Shown: in pieces, positions 11,006-20,041 of the stretch
Numbering within the stretch: position 1 is the stretch's first letter
Layout: the number at the start of each line of letters is the position of its first letter
Source: Rhodococcus sp. KRD197
GTDB taxonomy: Bacteria; Actinomycetota; Actinomycetes; Mycobacteriales; Mycobacteriaceae
Direction: 5' to 3'
DNA: 64,000 bases
NCBI RefSeq assembly: GCF_017168235.1
Contig: NZ_JABFAO010000005.1
Span: 1 to 64,000, forward strand
The notes under the pieces: generated by a model
What the model saw: only the letters and a program-made list of their open reading frames with translations
Databases searched by the model: none
What the model was told of the DNA's origin: nothing
Translations under genes and position numbers: made by a program

Positions 11006-11593
11006 CTACCGCGCGAAGACTGCGCCCCGGGTCAGGGCGGACACCAAATCCGCGAGTTCCTCCGCTGCCGCGGGGACGTCGAACGTCGGGTCGCGTGACC
11101 ACTCTGCGATCAGTCCGTCGATAGCGCCGTCGATGATGATCGCGACCGCCCTCGCATCGAATGCACCGAGCAGACCGTGTCGCTGGCCCTGTGTCAATAG
11201 GTCGGCGAGAGCGTGCCACCTGCGCGTACTCGGATGCTCACTGGGCGGCCCGACGAGTTCGCCGCTGCCGATCACTGCACCCAGCGCACGCAGATGCTGC
11301 GGATTCTCGTAGTAGTAGGCACACATCGATCTGATGTACGTCTGAACCCGGGGCAGCCCCTCCGGTACGGCCTCTATGCGCGAGCCGATGTAGTGCGCTT
11401 GGTCGCCGTAGATCCATGCGGCGGCCTCCGCCATCAACATCGACTTGCTCGGGAACTCGTCTTCGATGACCACTGGCGACACGCCCGCGCGTCCGGCGAT
11501 ACCCGCCAGCGAAGCCGAGCTGTATCCCGCGTCCGCCACTACTTCGATTGCCGCGGCCAGAATGGATCCGTGTGTGGTTTCGTCGTTCGTCAC
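11006..11593 (-). CDS. TetR family transcriptional regulator
   Basis: This 195-residue regulator has an N-terminal TetR helix-turn-helix (ILAAAIEVVADAGYSSASLAGIAGRAGVSPVVIEDEFPSK in outline) and an alpha-helical ligand domain. The usual TetR motif GxLYxHF is altered to VVIEDEF, so the recognition helix is unusual. The start is probably the GTG at 11593, since GGAG lies six bases upstream; an upstream GTG at 11605 overlaps that SD. It lies between a KstD-like flavoprotein and the antiporter, all on the minus strand, so it may control either. The ligand is unknown. Confidence 0.82.
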   Translation of the reverse strand: MTNDETTHGSILAAAIEVVADAGYSSASLAGIAGRAGVSPVVIEDEFPSKSMLMAEAAAWIYGDQAHYIGSRIEAVPEGLPRVQTYIRSMCAYYYENPQHLRALGAVIGSGELVGPPSEHPSTRRWHALADLLTQGQRHGLLGAFDARAVAIIIDGAIDGLIAEWSRDPTFDVPAAAEELADLVSALTRGAVFAR

Positions 11594-11645
11594 TGCCTGC
11601 TCCACCTGGTGAGTTGCCCGACCCAGGCCGCTACTTTACAGGTAC

Positions 11646-13244
11646 TCAACCTGCCTGCGCCGCGTGTGCACCCGCTCGGCGTCCGGAGAAGATGCAATCG
11701 GCGAGCGAGAGGCCGCTGACGTAGGAGTTGGAGCACAGTCCCACCGCGGTTCGGCCGGCCGCGAACAGGCCTGCGACAACAACTCCCTCATTGTCTTTCA
11801 CGCCCCCACTCGCCTCGTCGACGACGAGTCCACCGAGGGTGATCATCGGACACGGGTTCGACATCCTCGCGATGGCCGAGCCCGCAGGTATGCCGGCGTC
11901 GTACAGCGTGAAGGGCGGGCGAACGACGGGCCTGCGGAAGTCGTCGTGCTTTCCGAACGGGTCCGCACTCCCGGATGCGATGGCCGCATTGTGCTTGTCG
12001 ACGGTGGCGCGGAGCCCGGTCGGTTCGATTCCCGCTGCCTCGGCCACCTCTTCGATGGATCCACCGCGCTTCGCCGTGGACATCAATCCCGCATTCTGGA
12101 CGCGCTGGAACCACATCGACTGCGACGGAAGCTGCGCCTTGGCGTCTGTGACCAGGTCGGCGTCGGCGAGCAGCCATCCCCGGCCTTCCCCGCGCTCGAT
12201 GATGGCGTGGCCCAGAGCAGCGCCGTAGCGAGACTCGTCGACCATTCGCTCACCGGATCGGTTCACCAACAACGATCCCAGGAACGGCACGGGCGGAACG
12301 ATGAACCGCCACGCCGAGACGTTGCCGAGTTTTGCGGTCGCCGCGCCGATCTCGGTGCCGAGGGCGATTCCGCTGCCGTCGTCCGCGGCTGTCCCGAGCG
12401 CTATTCCGCCGGTGTATCGGGGTGCGTGCGCCTTCATCATCGCCCGGTCGGCGATGAAACCTCCGGCGCTGAGGACGACGCCGCGACGCGCTCTGATGCG
12501 GAGCACTTCGGCGTACTTCTTCTCGATGTGCGCCAGCCTGCGCTCGAAGAAGTAACGCAGCTGGGGGGCATAGATCCCAGGTTTGGCCGACAGCAGCCCC
12601 AGGCGTCGATGCAGCAGACGTATCCGGGCCGGAGCGTTCCGCAGCGAACGACATTCCACACCCACGACACGACCGTCGGACACGATCAGTGCGACCGCGC
12701 GGGTCTGCGGAACAACCCTCGTCCCCGCCGCCCGAGCCGAGGCCGCGAGCGGCCCGAAGAGCATCTTCCCGGATGTGCCCCGGCCCTTCGCCCGATGCCC
12801 CCGAGGCGCCGGGGTGGCAACTGCACGGAATTCACCGGCCGCCTCGCTCCCGGAGTAGTACAGGTAGTGCTTGTTGCTCGGATAGGAGGTCTTGTACGGA
12901 CACAGCGAGGCCTCGAACGGCACGCCATGGTCCGCCAGCCAATCGATCATCGCGGGACTGTCCTCGCAGAACCGCCGCAGCGTTGCCGGGCTCACCGCAT
13001 CGCCGACTTCCTTCTCCAGATAGGCGTACATCTGGTCGGGACTATCCTCGATGCCTGCTCGCCTTTGGATCGAGGTTCCGCCGCCCGCGTAGACGACTCC
13101 ACCGGAGATGGTGCTGGTGCCCCCGCCCTCGTAGCGATCGAGCGCGAGGACATCGGCCCCACCTGCAGCGGCCTCGATGGATGCCGCCGCTCCGGCCGCT
13201 CCGAAGCCGACCACTACTACGTCGGTGCTCAGATCCCAGGTCAC
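11646..13244 (-). CDS. FAD-binding dehydrogenase of the KstD/fumarate reductase family under a KstR box
   Basis: The 532-residue flavoprotein has an N-terminal FAD Rossmann motif VVVVGFGAAGAAASIEAAAGG, an ALDRYEGGGTSTISGGVVYAGG segment typical of 3-ketosteroid dehydrogenase relatives, and a C-terminal FAD-contact region CSNSYVSGLSLADCIFSGR. It resembles mycobacterial Rv0785-type proteins, whose substrate is not established, more than kstD itself. The start is placed at GTG 13244, seven bases after GGAGG; an ATG six bases earlier sits too close to that SD. A KstR-type box 22-35 bp upstream and divergence from kstD indicate a steroid role (inference). Confidence 0.8.
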   Translation of the reverse strand: MTWDLSTDVVVVGFGAAGAAASIEAAAGGADVLALDRYEGGGTSTISGGVVYAGGGTSIQRRAGIEDSPDQMYAYLEKEVGDAVSPATLRRFCEDSPAMIDWLADHGVPFEASLCPYKTSYPSNKHYLYYSGSEAAGEFRAVATPAPRGHRAKGRGTSGKMLFGPLAASARAAGTRVVPQTRAVALIVSDGRVVGVECRSLRNAPARIRLLHRRLGLLSAKPGIYAPQLRYFFERRLAHIEKKYAEVLRIRARRGVVLSAGGFIADRAMMKAHAPRYTGGIALGTAADDGSGIALGTEIGAATAKLGNVSAWRFIVPPVPFLGSLLVNRSGERMVDESRYGAALGHAIIERGEGRGWLLADADLVTDAKAQLPSQSMWFQRVQNAGLMSTAKRGGSIEEVAEAAGIEPTGLRATVDKHNAAIASGSADPFGKHDDFRRPVVRPPFTLYDAGIPAGSAIARMSNPCPMITLGGLVVDEASGGVKDNEGVVVAGLFAAGRTAVGLCSNSYVSGLSLADCIFSGRRAGAHAAQAG

Positions 13245-13265
13245 TCGCATACCTCCGTCATCGAC

Positions 13266-13279
13266 TAGAACGTGTTTTT
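13266..13279. promoter_or_regulatory. KstR-type operator of the KstD-like flavoprotein gene
   Basis: TAGAACGTGTTTTT keeps the left half-site TAGAAC and GTGTT but loses the right-hand CTA, so it is a weaker match to the KstR palindrome than its neighbours. It is 22 bp from the flavoprotein start. Confidence 0.6.
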
Positions 13280-13343
13280 GTTATCGAAGTAGTCGAATCC
13301 GATTCTTCCTGGCAGAAAGCATGGACTGACAGCTCGGTCATTC

Positions 13344-13357
13344 TATAACGTGTTCTA
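13344..13357. promoter_or_regulatory. KstR operator/-10 element abutting the kstD start codon
   Basis: TATAACGTGTTCTA matches the KstR palindrome and contains TATAAC, a good -10 hexamer. It ends one base before the kstD ATG at 13359. Transcription could only start at about that ATG, so the mRNA would be leaderless. Confidence 0.75.
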
Positions 13358-13358
13358 C

Positions 13359-15026
13359 ATGAGCAAGCATGAATACGACATCATCGTCGTCGGGAGCGGT
13401 GCCGGCGGCATGACGGCCGCGCTGACCGCCGCCCATCGAGGCGCCAGCGTCGTCGTCATCGAGAAGGCACCGCATTTCGGTGGGTCCACCGCCCGCTCCG
13501 GCGGGGGCGTGTGGATCCCCAACAACGAGACACTGCAGGCTGACGGTGTCGACGACACCCCGGAAGCGGCCCGCGACTACCTACACGCGATCATCGGCGA
13601 TGTCGTCTCCAAGGAGCGCATCGACACCTACCTCGAACGCGGACCCGAAATGCTCGGCTTCGTGCTGCGCAACTCGCCGCTGAAGATGCAGTGGGTGCCC
13701 GGATACTCCGACTACTACCCCGAGGCTCCCGGCGGACGCGTCGGCGGCCGGTCGATCGAGCCGACACCGTTCGACGCCTCCTGCCTGGGACCCGAGGTGG
13801 ACAACCTCGAACCCGATTACGGAAAAGCGCCGCTCAACGTCGTGCTCACCCAGGCCGACTACAAGACGATCAACCTGCTCAGGCGTCACCCCAGCGGTCT
13901 CGCGCGGGTGCTCCGCGTCGGAATGCGATGGTTGGCAGCGAAACTCACCGGCAAGCACCTGCTCGGCCGTGGCCAAGCCCTCGCCGCTGCGCTACGTGCC
14001 GGCCTCCTCGACGCCGAGGTTCCCGTTCTTCTCGACACCCCGATGGTCGACTTCTGCGTCGACGACAACGGTCGAGTCAGCGGCGTCGAAACCGGTGACG
14101 GTCGAATCTTCCACGCCAGGCTGGGCGTCGTGCTCGCCTCCGGCGGTTTCGAACACAACGAGGAAATGCGCAAGAAATACCAGCGCGAACCCATCGGCAC
14201 AGAGTGGACGGTCGGGGCGAAAGCAAACACCGGCGACGGGATTCGCGCCGGTCAGAAACTGGGCGCTGCTGTCGAACTCATGGACGACGCATGGTGGGGA
14301 CCTTCCATCCCGCTGACCGGTGGCCCCTGGTTCTGCATCGCCGAACGCACTCTGCCCGGCGGCATCATGGTCAACGCGTCGGGAACACGATTCCTCAACG
14401 AAGCCGCCCCGTATGTCGAAGCCGTACACGCAATGTACGGCGGAGAGTTCGGCGTCGGCGACGGCCCGGGCGAGAACATCCCGACGTGGATGATCATCGA
14501 CCAGCGTTACCGCGACCGGTACATCTTCGCGGGCCTGCAACCGAAGAAGCGATTCCCCTCGCGCTGGCTCGAGGCCGGCGTGGTCGTACAGGCAGACACC
14601 GTCACCGAACTCGCCGAGAAGACCGGGCTCCCAGCCACGCAGCTCACAGCGACGGTGCAACGCTTCAACGGCTTCGCCCGAACCGGCGTCGACGAGGACT
14701 TCGGCCGCGGCAACAGTGGCTACGACAAGTACTACGGCGACCCGACCAACAAGCCCAACCCCAGCCTGGGCGTGCTCGACAAGCCACCGTTCTACGCGGT
14801 CAAGATAGTGCCCGGCGACCTCGGCACCAAGGGTGGGCTCGTCACCGACGCCGACGCACGCGTGCTGCGGGACGACGGCAGCGTCATAGATGGGCTCTAC
14901 GCCGTCGGCAACGCCAGCGCACCCGTCATGGGCCACACGTACGCCGGACCGGGCGCAACCATCGGCCCCGCTATGACATTCGGCTATCTCGCGGTACTCG
15001 ATATGATCGCGCGAACACCGCAGTGA
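13359..15026 (+). CDS. kstD: KstD, 3-ketosteroid Delta1-dehydrogenase
   Basis: This FAD enzyme of 555 residues introduces the C1-C2 double bond into 3-ketosteroids, which together with KshA leads to ring B opening. The FAD motif is GSGAGG (12-17), the catalytic Tyr-rich segment YSDYYPE is at 116-122, and the C-terminal GHTYAGPGATIGPAM carries the conserved Tyr and Gly. The closest remembered relatives are M. tuberculosis Rv3537 and the KstD3-type enzymes. No SD precedes the ATG at 13359 and the KstR operator abuts it, so translation is probably leaderless; an in-frame GTG at 13350 lies inside the operator. The stop overlaps chsH3 (GTGA). Confidence 0.93.
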   Translation: MSKHEYDIIVVGSGAGGMTAALTAAHRGASVVVIEKAPHFGGSTARSGGGVWIPNNETLQADGVDDTPEAARDYLHAIIGDVVSKERIDTYLERGPEMLGFVLRNSPLKMQWVPGYSDYYPEAPGGRVGGRSIEPTPFDASCLGPEVDNLEPDYGKAPLNVVLTQADYKTINLLRRHPSGLARVLRVGMRWLAAKLTGKHLLGRGQALAAALRAGLLDAEVPVLLDTPMVDFCVDDNGRVSGVETGDGRIFHARLGVVLASGGFEHNEEMRKKYQREPIGTEWTVGAKANTGDGIRAGQKLGAAVELMDDAWWGPSIPLTGGPWFCIAERTLPGGIMVNASGTRFLNEAAPYVEAVHAMYGGEFGVGDGPGENIPTWMIIDQRYRDRYIFAGLQPKKRFPSRWLEAGVVVQADTVTELAEKTGLPATQLTATVQRFNGFARTGVDEDFGRGNSGYDKYYGDPTNKPNPSLGVLDKPPFYAVKIVPGDLGTKGGLVTDADARVLRDDGSVIDGLYAVGNASAPVMGHTYAGPGATIGPAMTFGYLAVLDMIARTPQ

Positions 15027-15898
15027 GCATCGACCCGGACGTTGCCATCGGCGCGACACTACCGCCGCAACGCTTTTCGTGGACCGCGAACGACGTCCAG
15101 ACCTACCATCTCGCGATCGGCGCTGGATCACGCCCGTTGGATCACGCGGAGTTGCGCTACCTCGACGACGCGAAACCTCAGGTCCTTCCCACATTTGCCA
15201 CCGTGGCGGCGACGTTCCACGCCACCGAGGCACCGCGGGTGCAGTTCCCCGGTATCGACATCGACCTGGCGAAGGTGGTGCACGGGAGCCAGGAGGTCAT
15301 CACCTCGGGCCCTATCCCCGCCGCCGGAGAAGCCGAGACGATCACCCGGATCACCGAAATCTGGGACAAGGGCAGCGCCGCCGTCATCGTGCAGGAAGCG
15401 GTGACGACCGCACCGGACGGAACCGAGCTGTGGCGGACTCGATCATCGATCTTCGCAAGAGGCGAAGGCGGATTCGGCGGTGAACGCGGCCCGTCGAACA
15501 AGATCGAGATGCCCACCCGAACACCCGACGCCGAGGTCGCGGTACCGATCCTGCCGCAGCAGGCGCTGATGTACCGCATGTGCGGGGATCGCAATCCACT
15601 ACATTCGGATCCGGAATTCGCTCGGGCAGCAGGGTTCCCGCGTCCGATCCTGCACGGGCTGTGCACCTACGCCATGATCGCCAAGGCCGTGACCGACACC
15701 GTGCTCGACGGCGACAGCACACTTCTCCGCAGCATCGGCACACGCTTCGCCGGCGTCGTCTATCCCGGTGAGACCCTCGCCTGCCGAATCTGGGACGAGG
15801 ACGGCCGCTTTCTCGTCGGTGTGAGTGTGCCCGACCGCGAAGATGCCCCGATTCTCGCCGACACCATCGTCACCACCGGTAATCTTTCCATCCGCTGA
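15023..15898 (+). CDS. chsH3: MaoC-type enoyl-CoA hydratase (ChsH3-like)
   Basis: The 291-residue protein is a double hot-dog MaoC hydratase that would add water to a steroid enoyl-CoA. The N-terminal half is the degenerate hot-dog and the C-terminal half carries the hydratase-2 motif GDRNPLHSDPEFARAAGF with D189 and H194, followed by RPILHGL. The GTG start at 15023 overlaps the kstD stop (GTGA); a much longer frame upstream of it is a shadow of kstD. In M. tuberculosis the gene after kstD (Rv3538) is the same type, named ChsH3 and linked to side-chain oxidation. The exact substrate here is inferred from that synteny. Confidence 0.85.
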   Translation: MSIDPDVAIGATLPPQRFSWTANDVQTYHLAIGAGSRPLDHAELRYLDDAKPQVLPTFATVAATFHATEAPRVQFPGIDIDLAKVVHGSQEVITSGPIPAAGEAETITRITEIWDKGSAAVIVQEAVTTAPDGTELWRTRSSIFARGEGGFGGERGPSNKIEMPTRTPDAEVAVPILPQQALMYRMCGDRNPLHSDPEFARAAGFPRPILHGLCTYAMIAKAVTDTVLDGDSTLLRSIGTRFAGVVYPGETLACRIWDEDGRFLVGVSVPDREDAPILADTIVTTGNLSIR

Positions 15899-15923
15899 CC
15901 AGCTTCAAGACTACGGAGAGCCC

Positions 15924-17645
15924 ATGCCAGAGTTGAATCGTCGACAGTTCATTGCCGCCGGAGCGGGGGCGATCGCCGCTGCGTCAGTGTTGCGGGCAGT
16001 GCCCGCAGGCGCCGCACCGTTCGGAAGCGCGGACACGACGATCCCTGCTCCCCCGAACTTTCCCGCCGGTATCCCGCTGTATCAGCAGCGCTACCAGAAC
16101 TGGTCCAAGGAGATCATCCTCGACGCGATCTGGACCTGCTCACCGACGAGTCCCGAGGATGTCGTTCGGCTGGCGAATTGGGCGCACGCGAACGGCTACC
16201 GCATCCGTCCCCGTGGCGCGATGCACGGTTGGACTCCGCTGACCATCGTCAACGGCGAGCCGATCGATCGAACTGTTCTCGTGGACACGATGGTTCACCT
16301 GAACGGTATCGTCGTTCACCCCGGTGACTCGACCGTCACAGCCGGGGCGGGTGCCACGCTCGAGGCGATCCTGCAACGACTCGAGGACAACGGTCTCGGG
16401 TGGGCCTGTGTACCTGCACCAGGTGTGCTGTCAATCGCGGGGGCGCTGGCCGTCGATGCACACGGTGCTGCACTGCCTGCCGTTGGCGAATCACCGCCCA
16501 TCGGAACCACATACGGTTCGCTGAGCAACCTGATCACCTCACTGACGGCGGTCGTGTGGGACGGAACCGCGTATTCGCTGCGCACATTCGACCGCTCCGA
16601 GCCCGCGATTCTGCCACTCCTCGCCCACCTCGGTCGCACGTTCCTGACCTCGGTGACATTGCAGGCGAGTGCGAACACCCGCATGCGATGCCAGAGCTAC
16701 ACCGACATCGGGTGGCGCGAAATGTTCGGTGTACCCGGTGCGCCGGGCAGGACGTTCGAGAGCTTTCTGGACCAGACCGGGCGGGCCGAGGCCATCTGGT
16801 ACCCGTTTACCGAAAACCCCTGGCTCAAAGTATGGTCCATCTCCCCGGACAAACCGCCGACCGCACGGGCGGTGACCGGACCGTACAATTACCCGTTCTC
16901 GGACAATCTTCCCGAAATCGCCTCGGACCTCATCGGTCAACTCACAGCGGGCAATACCTTCATCGCACCGGCGTTCGGACAGGTCTTCTACGGCACCACG
17001 GTGGCGGGACTGGCCGCATTCGGCTCCTACGACCTGTGGGGTTGGGCCAAGGACCTTCAGTTCTACATCAAGCCCAGCACGCTGCTGCTGACCGAGGGCG
17101 GCGGTGCGGTCGTCACCTCGCGGAGCAACGTCGCCCAGGTCGTCCACGACTTCACCGTATGGTTCGAGGCAAGGGTGGCGTACTACCAGTCCATCGGCCA
17201 GTACCCGATCAACGGCCCCGTCGAGATTCGCTGCTGCGGAATGGACGACCCGTCCGATGTCGTCGTCGACTCCGCCGGCGCACCCACGATCTCCGCGATG
17301 CGACCCCGACCCGACCACCCCGAGTGGGACACAGCGGTGTGGCTCAACGTGCTCGGAGTGCCGAACACACCCGGCATGTTCGCGTTCTACCGCGAGATGG
17401 AGCAGTGGATGCGCGCGCACTACTCCGGAGCATGGGCGACGTTCCGCCCCGAATGGTCCAAGGGCTGGGCTTTCAGCCCCGAACTCCCCTACAAGGACGC
17501 CGAGGTCATCGAGTCGATTCTGCCGAACACCTACCGTCAGGGCGTCCCGAACTCCGATAACTGGGACACCGCGAGGGCCACCTACAACACACTCGACCCG
17601 CACCGCATCTACAGCAACACCCTCATCGATCAGTTGCTCCCCTGA
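15924..17645 (+). CDS. Tat-exported class II (VAO-type) cholesterol oxidase
   Basis: The 573-residue protein has a twin-arginine signal (NRRQFIAAGAGAI at residues 5-17, ending near PAGAA), then a FAD-binding type-4 (VAO) domain, and a cholesterol oxidase substrate-binding domain in the C-terminal half. In the RPRGAMHGW segment, H101 is the probable covalent FAD attachment site, as in Brevibacterium sterolicum type II enzymes. It would oxidise and isomerise 3-beta-hydroxysterols outside the membrane with O2. An SD GGAG precedes the ATG. It lies 25 bp after chsH3 on the same strand and is likely cotranscribed with kstD. Confidence 0.88.
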   Translation: MPELNRRQFIAAGAGAIAAASVLRAVPAGAAPFGSADTTIPAPPNFPAGIPLYQQRYQNWSKEIILDAIWTCSPTSPEDVVRLANWAHANGYRIRPRGAMHGWTPLTIVNGEPIDRTVLVDTMVHLNGIVVHPGDSTVTAGAGATLEAILQRLEDNGLGWACVPAPGVLSIAGALAVDAHGAALPAVGESPPIGTTYGSLSNLITSLTAVVWDGTAYSLRTFDRSEPAILPLLAHLGRTFLTSVTLQASANTRMRCQSYTDIGWREMFGVPGAPGRTFESFLDQTGRAEAIWYPFTENPWLKVWSISPDKPPTARAVTGPYNYPFSDNLPEIASDLIGQLTAGNTFIAPAFGQVFYGTTVAGLAAFGSYDLWGWAKDLQFYIKPSTLLLTEGGGAVVTSRSNVAQVVHDFTVWFEARVAYYQSIGQYPINGPVEIRCCGMDDPSDVVVDSAGAPTISAMRPRPDHPEWDTAVWLNVLGVPNTPGMFAFYREMEQWMRAHYSGAWATFRPEWSKGWAFSPELPYKDAEVIESILPNTYRQGVPNSDNWDTARATYNTLDPHRIYSNTLIDQLLP

Positions 17646-17782
17646 GCGCTCGACCGGTCTTCATCACACCGCGTTCTTGGTGAACCGCGACGCCGAATGT
17701 GGGATGTTTCAGGGGCGGCTGTCGAGGACAGCCGCTCCGAGGACGGCAGCTCCGAGGACGACGCAGGGGAGGGACGGACTCG
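17646..17782 (+). promoter_or_regulatory. Intergenic region with a perfect 9-bp hairpin and direct repeats
   Basis: GCGGCTGTC (17715-17723) and GACAGCCGC (17727-17735) form a 9-bp perfect stem with a 3-nt loop. No U-tract follows, so it is a weak terminator candidate for the cholesterol oxidase or a leader structure for the next gene. A 12-bp direct repeat GCTCCGAGGACG follows at about 17734 and 17749. Confidence 0.4.
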
Positions 17783-20041
17783 GTGAGATGGTGGCTCTAC
17801 CCCGCGCTCGGGGTCGCCGCGGGCGCGGGATACCTGGTCACCGTTCCTGAGACGGTGTCGGAGGCGATCTTCTTCGCAACCGGGATCTCGGCGATTGTCG
17901 CCATTGTGGTCGGCATTCACATCAACCAACCGGCATCTCGCACCGCCTGGATGCTCATCGCAGCCGGGTCTGGCCTGTGGGTGCTCGGTGACGCCGCGTA
18001 CCTGAGCGAGTTGTTCACCAGCGAGACCGTGTTCGTGATCTCGGTCGCGGACATCATCTACCTCCTCGGGTACCCGCTGCTGGGGGCAGGACTGTACCTA
18101 CTCGTCCATCAGGGTGGGCGACGTGGAGAACTCGGTCACGTCGCCAACAGCACCATCGTGATGATCGCGTTCGGGCTCCTCATGTGGGTGTTCGTCGTCC
18201 AACCGGAGACGGCAGACATGGCGCGAACCGCAGGGTTCGTCGGCGTCGTGTACCCGGCCATGGATGTGTTCCTCCTCGGTTTGCTCGTGCACTTCGTCGG
18301 ATCCAGCCAATGGCAGTCCGTCTCGTTCCGCCTGCTGAGCGCGGCTGTGGTGGCGACCCTCGTCACCGACATCGCCGTCGATATCGAATCGATCACCGCC
18401 GAGACCAACGGTGCGGGCGCCGTCGGGGTCGGCTTTCTGGCCTTCTACGTTCTCGCCGGAACCGCGGCCCTGCATCCATCCATGCGGACGTTGACCCCTC
18501 CGAAGCCCCGCGGGCGCAACTCGAGGCTTACGGCGTCGTTCGGTACCCCCACGGTCCTGCTTCTCACCGCGGCGGTGTTGACGGTCCCCGCGGTGATGGC
18601 CGTCCTGCTCGTGCGCGGCGAAGACATCACGCAGTGGGGCTGGGGCGTCGTCCTGTGCACCACGCTGCTGGTGGTGCTCGTCTTCGTTCGCGTCGTCGAA
18701 CTTCTCGGGCTGCTGCACCGTCAAACCCAGACCTTGCGCAATGTCGCCGAAACCGACCACCTCACGGGCCTGCCGAACCGCCATGGATTGGAAAGATGGC
18801 TCTACGAACGCACTGACGAAGGTCAGCCCTTGACAGTTCTCCTCTTCGACGTGGACCGATTCAAAGACATCAACAACACCTTCGGCCACGGCGTCGGCGA
18901 CGAAGTTCTACGAGAGGTGGGTTCCCGACTCCGCGAAGTGGTGTGTGAGCGTGGCGCGGTCGGCCGTGTCGGGGCGGACGAATTCGCCGTCGCGGTAGGT
19001 GCAGACGAAACGGACGCGATGACCCTTGCCCACGACATGCACGCAGCGCTGTTGCGTCCGGTCGACGTACGAGGCGCAACCCTCGTGGTCGAGGGCAGTA
19101 TCGGCATCGCCTGCTGCTCCGCCTCGGCGCCCGAGACACCCCCCGAGGAGCTGGGCCGACACGCGTACCTCGCCATGAGTTCGGCCAAGGACCGACAGCC
19201 CCGGATCGCGATGTACGACAGTTCGATGGATCGGGACGAGAGCGGGCCATTGCTCATGCTCGGCGAACTCGCCAACGCCATCGAGCGCGGTGAACTCGAG
19301 GTCTACTACCAGGTGCAGGTGGGGCTGGCGTCGATGAGCGTCGTGGGTGTGGAGGCATTGCTGCGCTGGAACCACCCCGAAAAGGGCCTGGTCGAGCCCG
19401 ATTCGTTCCTGCCGATGGCCGAACGAACCGCGCTGATCCGCCCCCTGCTCGAATACGTCCTGGTCGAGGCATTGACCCAGCGGCAGAAGTGGAGCAGGGA
19501 CGGCATCGACCTGACAGTGTCGGTGAACATATCGGCACGCAACCTGCTCGACCTCGGAGTGGTGGACCAGGTGCGACGCGCACTGGAGCTGGCCTGCGCT
19601 CCACCCGAGGCACTCATCATCGAGATCACCGAGACCGCCTCGGTCACCGATCTGCCCGTCGCCGTCGAATCTCTCGACCGACTGCACCGGCTCGGTGTCG
19701 TCCTCGCCATCGACGATTACGGCACCGGATACAGCTCGTTGGCATACATGCAGCGTCTTCCTGTGCAGCAACTGAAGATCGACAGGGCATTCGTGACCGA
19801 CATGAGAACGGTGGACGCACACAGAATCATCGTGCGATCCACCATCGACCTCGCCCGAACCCTCGGCCTCACCATCACCGCCGAGGGCGTGGAGGACCGC
19901 GAAACCCTGCTGGACCTCAAACGACTCTCCTGCCACTGCGCGCAGGGATATCATCTCGGACGTCCGGTACCGGCCCTCGACATCCCCGAATCGGTGGCCG
20001 CACTGAACGCCGAACTGAGCAACAACGCCGAGGTCCCATGA
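17783..20041 (+). CDS. Membrane-bound GGDEF-EAL protein (c-di-GMP turnover), degenerate GGDEF
   Basis: This 752-residue protein has about eight N-terminal transmembrane helices (residues 1-310), a GGDEF domain and an EAL phosphodiesterase domain. The diguanylate cyclase signature is GADEF (397-401) instead of GGDEF, so cyclase activity is doubtful. The EAL domain keeps E524 (EALLRW), the ITET glutamate, the IDDYGTGYS aspartates, the LKIDRAF lysine and the AEGVED glutamate, so c-di-GMP hydrolysis is likely. The GTG start at 17783 follows GGGGAGGGA by nine bases. Its stop overlaps the bluB start (ATGA). A paralogue with the same layout lies at 53.8-56.1 kb. Confidence 0.88.
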   Translation: MRWWLYPALGVAAGAGYLVTVPETVSEAIFFATGISAIVAIVVGIHINQPASRTAWMLIAAGSGLWVLGDAAYLSELFTSETVFVISVADIIYLLGYPLLGAGLYLLVHQGGRRGELGHVANSTIVMIAFGLLMWVFVVQPETADMARTAGFVGVVYPAMDVFLLGLLVHFVGSSQWQSVSFRLLSAAVVATLVTDIAVDIESITAETNGAGAVGVGFLAFYVLAGTAALHPSMRTLTPPKPRGRNSRLTASFGTPTVLLLTAAVLTVPAVMAVLLVRGEDITQWGWGVVLCTTLLVVLVFVRVVELLGLLHRQTQTLRNVAETDHLTGLPNRHGLERWLYERTDEGQPLTVLLFDVDRFKDINNTFGHGVGDEVLREVGSRLREVVCERGAVGRVGADEFAVAVGADETDAMTLAHDMHAALLRPVDVRGATLVVEGSIGIACCSASAPETPPEELGRHAYLAMSSAKDRQPRIAMYDSSMDRDESGPLLMLGELANAIERGELEVYYQVQVGLASMSVVGVEALLRWNHPEKGLVEPDSFLPMAERTALIRPLLEYVLVEALTQRQKWSRDGIDLTVSVNISARNLLDLGVVDQVRRALELACAPPEALIIEITETASVTDLPVAVESLDRLHRLGVVLAIDDYGTGYSSLAYMQRLPVQQLKIDRAFVTDMRTVDAHRIIVRSTIDLARTLGLTITAEGVEDRETLLDLKRLSCHCAQGYHLGRPVPALDIPESVAALNAELSNNAEVP

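Noticed and set aside
14204-15022. Upstream extension of chsH3 giving a 564-residue protein
   Set aside because: The extension runs out of frame through kstD. The family length and the GTGA overlap support the start at 15023.
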